DNA of 64,000 bases from positions 2,718,351 to 2,782,350 of the forward strand of contig JAQFVV010000021.1 in the NCBI GenBank assembly GCA_028023455.1, read 5' to 3'. Positions 32,587 to 43,680 of the stretch are shown one piece after another; positions within the stretch are counted from its first letter, which is position 1, and each line of letters begins with the position of its first letter. The notes under the pieces were generated by a model. The model searched no databases and was not told the origin of the DNA. It worked only from the letters and a program-made list of their open reading frames with translations. The stretch is from Epiperipatus broadwayi. Taxonomy: Eukaryota; Onychophora; Udeonychophora; Euonychophora; Peripatidae. The position numbers and the translations under genes were made by a program.

Positions 32587-34500
32587 GTAAATTGAATAAA
32601 AGAAAATAGTAAAAGTCTTTTTAATAGTTCTGATGGTGTATGTTTTTGTTATTCCCGTGCATTGTTCATCATACATATATATTAAATCCATTAAAATATT
32701 TATGCTTAACATGCATGCAAACATTAATATGAGATAAAAAGCTTTTTTTTTTCTGTTTCACCTTATCTCAACAAAGACGTAATTAATATTTAACTAGTAG
32801 TAAATAAAATAGCTGATTAATCAAGGTCATTTTATCACGTGACAGTTTTTAAAATCAATCCTTTTTTTTTATTTAATTAATTATATTTTTAAAATATCAC
32901 ATCATTTAATTTTCAGTAATTAAATATACCTAATGAAAGTGAAATATATATTTATATCTGTCAATAATAATTAATGTAGTGTTGTAATGTAATTTTCAAA
33001 AAATGCAACTTGCGATCTAATTTTTAAAATATTGTTTTATATTCAGCTATACTTCTACATTTGTTCATCGATTACCTACTTTATGAATTAGTATGTGTAA
33101 TGTTAGCATGCATGTCTTCACTGTTATCATGCAATAACCAACTATTTTTTTACATATATTATAAATCCATTATGGTTTAATCTCAACATGCAAGTTAATA
33201 ATAAAAAGTAAAAATGTATTTGCCTTTTTAAAAAAAAATGAAAATATTTATTCTCTTTCTTTCTTTAACTATATAAGAATTTCTGATCGATTCCAATTTT
33301 TACAACATCCGTCACTTAATACAAACTCCTGGGCAATAAAATCATTCCATTATTTTTTTTAAATCAAATTTCATTAAGTCTGCATCGACTCCAGGCAATT
33401 GTATGTATAGACTCTCTCTATAATGATTTATCATGTATTTGATTTTTCTGAATGCTCAAAGGCAGATTCCTAATTGTGATGATGAATTTACTGCCATTAC
33501 TACTGATCATCTTCAACTATCCCCCAGTTTTTCTAAGCAATATATACATTCCTCCTTTGGAAAAATATTAGTACTGTAAGGTGTTTAAATCTTTATGTTC
33601 AGGTCTAACAGTACTGCTTAAAAGCCACTTTGTAATTAGCAATAGAGTCTTAATATATCACTTCAAATTCTGGTCACGAGAACTCAAATATTTTGAGTTT
33701 TTAATAAAATTAAATCTCAAATCCTTAACAAACTTACTTTCTCTAAAAGATAGACAATTTTTAAAAGCAAGTATAACTGATACACTGCAGATATAAAATT
33801 AAACACTTCACCACATATTAATTATGAGCTATCATGTAGAACAGATATTGAAAGCACTACATCAAAGATTAAACAATAGGTTATATTCTAATTGTGAGCC
33901 ATACTTGAAAATTTGGGCTGAATACATGATGTTCTCTCACTGGTCTGAGAGTCAATTTCACTACAACTTTCTAACTTTTCTCAGGGTTTCTTTCCTGTTA
34001 TTTATTCTATGATGAATACTAACTTTTTGCATATCCCCCCCCCCCATTTTGTCCTAACACTTTCATTTTGTTAATCCTCTGGTGCACTAAGGGTGCATTT
34101 ATATATGACCAATATACCTAAATGTATCCAAATCTTTCTAGATCACCATTTATAGGATATCTTTCAGATGACATTCTTGAACAGAAGCAATGTGCATATA
34201 GAAACAATATTTTAAAAAGTGTAATCACATTGCTTAGCAAGTGGTGTGATGTTTAAGCATTAAAATGTTAGTTTAAATGTAAAGCATCTAATCAAGTATT
34301 TAAAAATAACAGATCAAATTAACTAAATAAACTGTAGAGTTTTTTTATTGTTCTTTGCTGAAAATCAATCCAGAAACATTTAATTCTTGGCTCTGATACT
34401 CCATCACTATGATAAACTGCACAATATCAACAAATTGTAATGAAAGCAATAAGACTTCACAGGATCTTTGTTTCCATCATATTGCTTAGCAACAAATTAT
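32587..34500. other. AT-rich intergenic DNA, no gene seen
   Basis: Includes a second copy of the dispersed tail AACTCCTGGGCAATAAA near 33325 and a C run near 34037. Short frames at 33581-34012 have no recognisable domain. Confidence 0.5.
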
Positions 34501-34514
34501 TTTTCTTTCATTAC

Positions 34515-34725
34515 ATTTTGCCACCTAGTCTAAGTTTTAGTAATCAATAGATGCAGGTGGTAATACTTATTAATATTGTTCTTCAAAAAGTTCCTCACTA
34601 ATAAGAGCTATAAGCTAAAAACTAGCATGGAGTTATTGGATAAGATATCATTGACCAGATGTTTAATAAGAACTATTATCTGACATCTACTGATTACTAA
34701 AGCTTGCACTAAATACGAATAACTT
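34515..34725. repeat. Family B relative (B5) with degraded apex
   Basis: The arms about 34521-34570 and 34670-34720 are inverted (GTAATCAATAGATGC / ATCTACTGATTAC). The apex at 34595-34630 reads CTCA-CTAATAA-GAGCTATAAGCT-AAAAACTAG, a decayed form of the CTGATGA...GAAAC order. Confidence 0.6.
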
Positions 34726-35860
34726 CTTAAAATTTTGAATTAAAAAAATATTCATCTAAAGTGTTATTTCATATGAAACATGGAAAAAAGAAAAATAAAT
34801 GGTTATGTTTAAGTATATCATAAGAACCTGGATTTTTTTTTCTTTAATCATGACAATAGTAATGTACAAACTGTAATGCCTGTGTGGAAATTGTACTGTT
34901 GATTTTCCATTCTTAAACTTATTACTAACTTGCCAAATATTGCATGGTTTTACACAGAGAATTGCCCTTATTGAGTATCATTTATTTTAAATGAATCACT
35001 GGTTATTGTCAATTGGCCACCAAACACCACCTGATGTCGCTGTTGGTAGTCAAAAACCAATAGATATAACGTTACTGGACTGATTTACAATTTACTTTTT
35101 TTACACTACTACATGTCAGCGCATAGTGCTGGAATTCGTGGGGGAGGGGGGTCCGATGTTTTTGATGATGCTTCGGATCGTTCATCACAACATACACAAC
35201 ATTTTAAAAAACAAAATTATTTAATAAAATCTATTGCTGTTTCATCTTAAAATATGTGGAATATACGAGATAGTATATGAAATGGATTTTTTAACAATAC
35301 AAATCCTATCCATTCCAACACCAGAAAAAAATTTACAGAATAACAAATTACAAACAAAGGAAAGACACAAAATTTGTTGCTTTATAAGCTCTGTATATTA
35401 TATTTTAAAATTTGTAATAGTCCGAACATTTTCTATATGCAGTGATTAAATTGTATTTATTAAATAAATAGTTATTAAATCTATAAAAATATACAGTTCA
35501 AAGCTCTGATAATTAGGTTTTTATTATTATTATTATTTGAAAATATTTACATAAATAGATTCTAGATTTTTGAATTGTAGACAATTCTTTTGAAAAAGCA
35601 AATACTAGGCAGACAATGTTTTTCACAAATAATTGCTAATTTCTGAAAAATAAACAATGGAACACATAAATCGAATACCAGATTATTGAGTTTCAGAAAA
35701 TGTTGATTTTTGTTAGTACTCCTTTCTCATCATCATTATTCATGATTAAACAAATAAAAGAATTTATTTGTGTAAAATAGATGTCATTTTCAAATAATAC
35801 TAGCTGTATAAAGCAATGTTACCTGTTTGTCTGTGTGCGTATATATATAATATTTGAAAA
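34726..35860. other. AT-rich DNA, no gene seen
   Basis: About 35000-35170 is less AT-rich, with a G run near 35141-35152. The short frame at 35234-35449 is unrecognised. Confidence 0.45.
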
Positions 35861-35863
35861 CCA

Positions 35864-36140
35864 GGCACTCTTCACAAACCTGGGAGCTTAATTGTAAGTA
35901 TAGAGGATTTGAACTCAGATTTTCAAGCACCCTTCAACTATCCACACTATCTCATACAACTGATACATATGACCACACACATGTAGAAAAGATTAACAAT
36001 CACCAATATACGTATTTCATGCTAAAGCAGCACTCATCAGTTGGAACATCAGTGTGGTCATATATATCAGTTGTATGAGATAGTGTGGATAGTTGAAGGG
36101 TGCTTGAAAATCTGAGTTCAAATCCTCTATACTTATATAT
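35864..36140. mobile_element. Family A element, inverted form, with intact ribozyme core
   Basis: The left arm 35895-35990 (minus sense) and right arm 36046-36140 (plus sense) are inverted: GAGGATTTGAACTCAGA / TCTGAGTTCAAATCCTC and GATAGTGTGGATAGTTGAAG. The loop consists almost entirely of the hammerhead region. The upstream half of the unit is missing. Confidence 0.8.
36003..36044 (-). ncRNA. Hammerhead ribozyme, family A, intact core
   Basis: On the minus strand the 42 nt divide into CCAA (stem I), CTGATGA, GTGCT-GCTTT-AGCAT (stem II, four Watson-Crick pairs plus a closing G.U), GAAA, TACGTATA (stem III is the self-complementary ATACGTAT, then the unpaired A of the UA cleavage step) and TTGG (stem I). 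Every invariant core base of the hammerhead is present. Predicted cleavage is between the bases complementary to 36007 and 36006. Stem III is so short and palindromic that a dimeric fold is likely, as reported for newt satellite and PLE hammerheads. Activity is inferred. Confidence 0.78.
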
Positions 36141-36347
36141 ATATATATCCCACAATTCTTTAACTAATCAGTGCTTTTTAATATTATTGAATGTCATTTA
36201 ATTAAAGTGTATGCAAATCTAATAATAATAAATAAAATTTAAAAAAGTATTAAGGGTATTAGTAAATATTTGTAATAATAATTTTAAAACCCCAGTAAAA
36301 ATATTTTCAGTTTCTTAGTAACCATTTTCAACTGCTAAACATTTTCA

Positions 36348-36434
<87 letters not shown>

Positions 36435-36620
36435 AAATAACAAAATATTTGAATTTTAATATATATTACATCACTGAACTAGACATTGAAGAGAATTTTC
36501 TTTTCAATGGAGTGCTAAAATTTAAGCTTTATTTATTTAAAGGGAGAGTGTGACTGAAATAATATAGCTATGGAGTGTTTCAAATATTTTTATATAGATT
36601 TCAGGTAGTGTTATGCATTG

Positions 36621-36661
<41 letters not shown>

Positions 36662-37740
36662 TTTCAGGTAGTGTTATGCATTGTTATATATATATATATA
36701 ACAGACTATAAATAAAAACATTAAAAGTATAACAGTAACTTCCATGTACTTGCATAAAATAAATTCAGCTATCATGTAATTAGGTTTATTGCAATTAAAA
36801 CTGACAATATCCCATTATATGACATGAATTCAATTTTAAATTTCCACTTTTAATTAATTGGTTGTTTGCCAATTTACATCATAGGTGGAGATTTATTTGA
36901 GTAAATGCACAGAAATTCCCATTACTCATCTAATGTTTATATCTGCGATGTTGGTAAAACTCTTACATGTAACTGCTTATATTTAAAAAGTTGGAATATT
37001 TCAGTTTTTACATATATAAAGTATATATGTCTGACTTTCATCTCTTATAATATCTAAAGAACTGACCTTTTACTTTACAACTATTGCTAGAGAGCATGAT
37101 CTCATTTTATAATTGTCAGTTTTAATTGATTGCCTGATTCTATCATATCTGATATTTATGTTGGCAAATACATAAAAATGCCCATTTCATTTTCAGTGTT
37201 TACATACATATACATATGTTATAAATTTACAAAAAAAAAAAAAAATAAGCCCATTGCAAACCATGGTTTCGCCATCAGTTCTTATAAAGAAAAAATGAAA
37301 AAGAAAGTCATTTCACCAGGCTTGCCAATCGCTAGCTGTGAGTTTAGTGTTTTTCCATCATTATTTTAACTTCAGGTTAAACATAGATAGGTACCTATTT
37401 ATTGATCACAACTATATTGGATGGTCAGATGAGTTAGTTGTGAGCAGTTATCTGAGTGACAATTTTCAGTAGTGGTATCTTGAGGGAAAGGGGTTTTCCA
37501 TCCTTGTTTTATTTTTTTAGCTAAGAATAACTAAATACCTATTTACCAACCAATGTTAAATAGTTATCAAGCTTAATTATAAACCAACAATGCGAGAAAA
37601 AAATCATAAGTTTCTTGGAAAAAAATTGATCCTGTCCAGATATGAATGCCAAGTCCTAATATAGCAGATGTAGTATAAGATCATTTTTGATTATATAGAG
37701 ATACATTTGTATGTCTACTTTTTTTTCTTTTCATATATCA
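36141..37740. other. AT-rich DNA with long (TA)n runs
   Basis: (TA)n at 36355-36429, and a duplicated segment TTTCAGGTAGTGTTATGCAT (about 36599 and 36660) each followed by a TA run. No supported gene. Confidence 0.6.
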
Positions 37741-37742
37741 AA

Positions 37743-37814
37743 TGCATTGACCAGAAAGCAAACCCAGGCCAGCTTCTTGGAAGGCAGTTAGGCTAACTGC
37801 TAGGCCACCAATGT
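37743..37814 (-). pseudogene. tRNA-Gly(TCC)-like pseudogene or SINE head
   Basis: A 72-nt minus-strand segment aligns with the plan of a glycine tRNA. It has an acceptor pairing CATTG/CAATG, an A-box-like GTGGCCTAGCAGTTAG and an anticodon arm CTGCCTTCCAAG with TCC in the loop. The T arm CTGGGTTTGCTTTCTGG has a B box degraded at two invariant positions. The damage makes it a pseudogene. Whether it heads a SINE body cannot be told from one copy. Confidence 0.55.
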
Positions 37815-38635
37815 ATGTCTACTTGTGCATAATAAAAGCTTCATCTCCAATATATATATCCTATTCTCAATAAAAGCTTAATAATCCAATATATATATCC
37901 TATTCTCAAGAAAGATAATAATATATGTCTCACATAAATAAACTATCTGGTTTCTGAACAATCAGTAATAGCATTAAGGGCCTTCTGGATAGCTTTGAGC
38001 CTTTTCGGATAACTGAAAACTTTAATTCTTGAGCTTTCATGTTAAATCGCTTATTTTGAATTTGCATTTTAAAATATCTTAGTTTTTTTGCCAGATAAAT
38101 ATGAAGCACATTACAGCTTTGAATCATGTAGTCATATATATTTATATGTATATGTGTTGAATTAATTTTACATAGATGCTTAACATGTTTATCCTTCCCA
38201 AATAGTGCTACCTCCAACTGAAAACCTACTTCAGTCCAAATGAAAATATCCATTGTCCTCATCATTTTATATTGTGGTAAGTATTTAGGGCTGCACAAAT
38301 TATACTCTGACAATTTCAATAAATGCATATATATTTATCTTTCAAATGCTTATTTTTGTTCCTGAAAAAATATTTATTTAATTGCTGGCATCTGAACATC
38401 AATGAATCACAGCTCAATTATGTTATATCCCATGATCGAACATCATACAAATTTTGATATAAACTCCAAGCAATAAACTATTCAATTATTTTTTGTTTTA
38501 AAAGAAAAAAAATTATAATAAGTGTTTATATACCTAATCTATAAGTCAATGATTTTGCCAGGATTTTTTTTAAAAAAAAAAAAGCATTATTAAACTGCTT
38601 TGTTTCATAAAGCAGAATTTTCACATACAATTTTT
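37815..38635. other. AT-rich DNA, unassigned minus-strand frame
   Basis: A near-duplicate segment CCAATATATATATCCTATTC occurs at 37848 and 37887. The 132-codon minus frame 37930-38328 is the longest non-repeat frame in this part but has no recognisable domain. I leave it unannotated. Confidence 0.35.
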
Positions 38636-39536
38636 CCAGCATATAGGACACTCTTTTCCACTCTCAAAATATGCCTAAAATATGGGCTGTGTCTTATGCA
38701 CCAATAATCAAAATTATAAGATGAAATCTCAGTCATTCTAAAACTTCTGGTTTATTTTAATATATATGTATACGTGTCCTTTTGTGAAACAGTACTTTTG
38801 AATAAATTATTTCCATAACTTTTTTCTGTTCTGTAAAGATAATAAGTTGCCCAAGGGAAAAACAGCCGAAAGGTCTGTTTGTGCATATTCATTCCTAAGG
38901 GTTGGATGAATAAGGAGGGGGGGTAAAGTTTTGGTGAGATAATATGTGGTCTAGGCATCCTGGTAGATTGTTAATGATACCTGCCTTGCTTAGTGTTGAA
39001 TCAGTTTCAGTGTCACAGAGCAGAAGCTGTGACAAATGATATCAACCAATTAAAAAACTCAATTAGCTGTACTTCCTGGTAGGCTAACAAGCCGGCTTCA
39101 GACATCAGATGTCTATATTGATAAAACATTTAAAGAATTTATAAATGAGAAATGGAACAGTTCGATGCAGTCTACAGATTTTGAAATGACACCATCATGA
39201 AGTAGGAAGAGGCTTAATTATTTTGCAGTTTTGTGAATTGTTAAAACTCCATGGGATACTGTGAAACATGAGTCAGTTGTAAAGTCATTTAAGAAATGTG
39301 GAATTAGTAACTCACTTGATGGCACAGAGAATGATTTATAGGTTTTTGAGGATGAAGATTAAAAGATACCTAACTACAGTGTTTCCTTGTTATTTTTTGT
39401 AGACATAAATAACTATAAAAATAATATAGTAAATTATTATGAAAATTCATAAAAAAATGTAGAAAATTATTATTTTTCTTAAAAATGGGTATAACAGGGG
39501 AAAGGGTCTTATACACAGCTGCGTCCTAGATGCTGG
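38636..39536 (+). mobile_element. Pogo/Tigger-like DNA transposon relic
   Basis: Ends are CCAGCATATAGGAC (38636) and the complement of CCAGCATCTAGGAC (39536). Subterminal GTCTTATGCACC and GGGTCTTATACACAGC are inverted. Between them, plus-strand frames give 'GWMNKEG' (38903-38925), 'LPGRLTSRLQTSDVYIDKTF' (39075-39135) and 'VVKSFKKCGISNSLDGTEND' (39280-39340). These match the end of the DDE domain and the C-terminus of Tigger/CENP-B-like transposases ('IPGG.TS.LQPLDV.INK.FK', 'KSFKKCGISNA.DGTED'). Frameshifts and stops inactivate it. The N-terminal DNA-binding part is missing. Confidence 0.75.
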
Positions 39537-39921
39537 TCATTAGGTATATTGAATTTGTTTTCAATACTTATTATTTAAATGTCTTGGCACATTTTATTAT
39601 ATTGACAATTTTAAATCAAGTTAAAAATCAAAATATATGTATATACTGTTTAGAATATTGAATATATCTGGTTTTCTTAGTAAATTTTAAGTAAAATCAA
39701 AACACTTGAGAACTGCTATACAATGTCAGATATCTGCTAATAATATATTGATAAAGTAGTGATAATGTGGGAATCAAAATGAAAAACTGATAATTACAGA
39801 GATTTCAAATATTTTTGTTAGTTTAAAACATATATAGTTATGATTAATTATTTTTAGTTATTATGCTCTTCTATTAATAATTTGAGATTGTTTTAGAAAC
39901 AGTGTTTCCTTACATATATTA

Positions 39922-39940
<19 letters not shown>
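39537..39940. other. AT-rich DNA, no gene seen
   Basis: Nothing supported between the Tigger relic and the GATA/GATG array. Confidence 0.5.
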
Positions 39941-40915
<975 letters not shown>

Positions 40916-40929
40916 CGTTAGTGGGATTC

Positions 40930-41618
40930 TCTAAGTTGACTGATTTTAATGATACCATATATATATATTTCTCATTCATATTATACTTACATATATTATT
41001 CCTATTTAAATACGTACATAAATAAATACTCTAGTATATTCTAAATATATACACACATATACTTTAAACATATATACATACCCTAAACTTCTCCAAACTT
41101 ATACTACATCTATATCATTAATTATTATTATTGCATAAGTCAAATCACTAAGTCCTTAATATCGATTAATTATTTATACCAATTAATATGTATAATGGAT
41201 ATAAAAACTGCAAAATATAATCAAACTATGAAGTTTATAATTTCAACAGTAAATTTCATATAGTAATATTTAGATTTTTAGTAAAAAATTAATAAAGAAA
41301 TAATATAAGTTTTATAAGTTGATTAAACTTTGCAGTTTTTATATACATAATAATATTGATTGATATAAAATAATTAATAGCTATTAAGGACTTGGTGATT
41401 TGACTTATGTAATAATAATAATTAATGATATAGATGTAGTATAAGTTTGGAGAAGTTTAGGATGTGTATATATGTTTAAAGTATATATGTGTATATATTT
41501 AGTATATACATACAGTATTTATTTATTTACTATATTTAAATATGAATAATATATGTAAGTATAATATAGATGAAAAATATTTATATATTTGGTATCATTA
41601 AAATCAGACTACACTTAG
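40930..41618. repeat. Foldback element with arms of about 300 bp
   Basis: The left arm (about 40940-41232) and right arm (about 41315-41607) are inverted with small differences: TGATTTTAATGATACCA / TGGTATCATTAAAATCA, CTAAACTTCTCCAAAC / GTTTGGAGAAGTTTAG. The centre is about 80 nt. It directly abuts the GATA/GATG array. No coding capacity. Confidence 0.8.
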
Positions 41619-42020
41619 ACAATACCAATATCAATAACAATCAACAATCTCAATCTGTTACCAAGGCAACCTCCTTTTAACAATAAACGTAAGTATGCAT
41701 GTATATATAGATATAAGTAATAAGTTATATGTACAAAAATGAGACATTTAAAAGAAGATATAATGTTGAATGTTTATATGATTGAGTATTTATATATTTA
41801 TGTACTTATATATGTTTTGTATATCTAAGAAAGATCGATAGGCAATCGAAACTGTCAGATGGATTAATTTTAACTTAATAAAATAAGCATTGAAAAAGTT
41901 AAAACGAAAGGTGAATTTTTTGATTTTTTATAATTTTATCAATGCATAAAAAAGATAAGATAAAAATATAGATAATGAAGAAAATTTAATCTGCTGTTAA
42001 GATAACTTTATATATATATA
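41619..42020. other. AT-rich DNA, no gene seen
   Basis: No supported feature between the two foldbacks. Confidence 0.5.
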
Positions 42021-42369
42021 TATGATAAACAAAAATGCAAGTTAAAAAACTTGCTAACGCTTGTATTTATGTCCACAGATGGCGTCCTACCAAGACTGCC
42101 AATCAAGCGTATGTTTTGTTTACATAAACGTCAGAGTAGTTAGTATTCACTATCTCTAACTATAATTCCACTTTCAGATCAGTGACGATAGCAAATAGCT
42201 TGAAATCATGATCTGAAAGTGGAATTATAGTTAGAGATAGTGAATACTAACTACTCTGACGTTTATGTAAACAAAACATACGCTTGATTGGCAGTCTTGG
42301 TAGGACGCCATCTGTGGACATAAATACAAGCGTTAGCAAGTTTTTTAACTTGCATTTTTGTTTATCATA
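42021..42369. repeat. Perfect 161-bp palindrome (family C)
   Basis: The arms 42021-42181 and 42209-42369 appear fully complementary base by base (the paired coordinates sum to 84390 throughout). They enclose a 27-nt loop that carries hammerhead core sequence GACGATAGC...GAAATCA. The arm includes CCACAGATGGCGTCCTACC. The mutated first core base (GTGACGA) makes the loop copy defective. Confidence 0.92.
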
Positions 42370-42731
42370 AATGTACCTTTGAGGTCTTTTTGCAATGATA
42401 TAGATTGCAGAGGCTTCTACTATGTGGTGATGCTGAACTGAGATCAGACCCATGTAGCTATCTGGTTTGCTATGCTGAGTTTGAAGACATTACGTGTCTA
42501 AAAAATTCACGCTTGCAAGCTGAATAGAAATTGTTTCATAAACGCTCAGAGTTTGTATTCAGATCTAGTTTCTTTATTCCTGTCTTTCACTGACGATAGC
42601 AAATAGCTTGAAATCATGATCTGAAAGTGGAATTATAGTTAGAGATAGTGAATACTAACTACTCTGACGTTTATGTAAACAAAACATACGCTTGATTGGC
42701 AGTCTTGGTAGGACGCCATCTGTGGACATAT
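42183..42731 (+). mobile_element. Family C retrozyme-like element with 141-bp direct repeats
   Basis: A segment of about 141 bp at 42183-42323 (loop plus right palindrome arm) is repeated at 42591-42731, 408 bp downstream in the same orientation. Both carry the hammerhead region. The 267-bp interior has no coding capacity. Short non-coding units bounded by direct repeats with hammerheads are the plan of retrozymes. The inverted extra arm at 42021-42181 is the unusual part and resembles PLE terminal arrangements. The flanks are TA-rich, so a target duplication cannot be read. Confidence 0.75.
42584..42627 (+). ncRNA. Hammerhead ribozyme, family C, intact core
   Basis: CTTTCA (42584-42589) pairs with TGAAAG (42622-42627) as a 6-bp stem I. 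CTGACGA is at 42590-42596. Stem II TAGC/GCTT has three pairs below a U.U next to the core. GAAA is at 42610-42613. Stem III is ATC/GAT with a 2-nt loop, and C42621 is the nucleotide before the cleavage site. Position 7 of the core may be any base, so CTGACGA is allowed. The U.U at the base of stem II is the one weak point. Activity is inferred. Confidence 0.72.
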
Positions 42732-42789
42732 ATATATATATAATTAATAAAACAAGATACAAATTGTGTCTTGCTTTTGAGCTTGTATT

Positions 42790-43025
42790 AAAATGTTCAA
42801 AAGAGAGAGCTTACCAGTAGCTACAATCAAGCTTTAATTTATAAGTGCTGAAAGAGAAATAATTCACTAGATCTAGTGTCTGGAATCCTTGCTCCTCACT
42901 GAGATGATCTGTAAGGTCAAAAACCTATTGTTCTGGGGATAAGGACATTCCGATAGAGATTTTGAATTCTTTCTCTTTCGGCATTTATAAAATAAAGCTT
43001 GATTGAAGCTAGTGGTAAACTCCCT
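42790..43025 (+). repeat. Family H foldback (H1)
   Basis: The arms about 42811-42858 and 42968-43014 are inverted (CCAGTAGCTACAATCAAGC / GCTTGATTGAAGCTAGTGG). The inner part shows CTCACTGAGATGATC...GGTCAAAAACC, a decayed hammerhead-like order. It is homologous to 57830-57990. Confidence 0.6.
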
Positions 43026-43680
43026 CCAGTGAATGAACATATATATATATTCCCACTTTTCTCTTTAGTCTAAGATATTAATATAGATGCTAAAAATTGA
43101 TACTTGTATTGTTTCAGAATGTTTTTAATTCATAGAAGTTTAAATAAACCTCATTAAACAGATAAGTGTAGCCTGATTTGAAACTAGACTGTCAATTTTT
43201 AGGGTTTATATTAACATCTTAGACCAGAAAAAAAAAGTAGAAGAAACATCTTTTTCTTATAAATAAAGGTATGCCATCATGGCAGATTAGTCTAGTGTTG
43301 AAATTTCATATACGTCTTAGTCCAGCAATAATTTTCTGGTCTTGTGATCTCAGAAAATAATGTCTACATATGAGCTTCTGACAAACTTGATTGATCAATT
43401 AAAGGTTTATTTGAAAAATGATGACCTATAACTTTATTTACTGGAAATGATACAAATGTCTACAAATCTGCATTTACATTTTTTCTGAAAAATTATCTTC
43501 CACTGTCTAAATGTATAACAATGTTTTAGTTTGAAAAATTGCCACCTATGACTTTATTTAGTGGAAATGAAGCAAACACACATTTATGTTTTTTGTAAAA
43601 AATGAACTTCTAACAAGTAAACTTTTAACAATATACATTTATTACAAGTAGTAACCAAATAAAATAACATATATATATAT
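43026..43680. other. AT-rich DNA with a 120-bp tandem duplication
   Basis: TTGAAAAATG...ACTTTATTTA at 43411 recurs at 43531 with a period of exactly 120 bp. No gene. Confidence 0.6.

Noticed and set aside
37930-38328. 132-codon minus-strand frame as a gene
   Set aside because: No domain, no homologue recognised, and composition expected of AT-rich DNA. Length alone is not enough.
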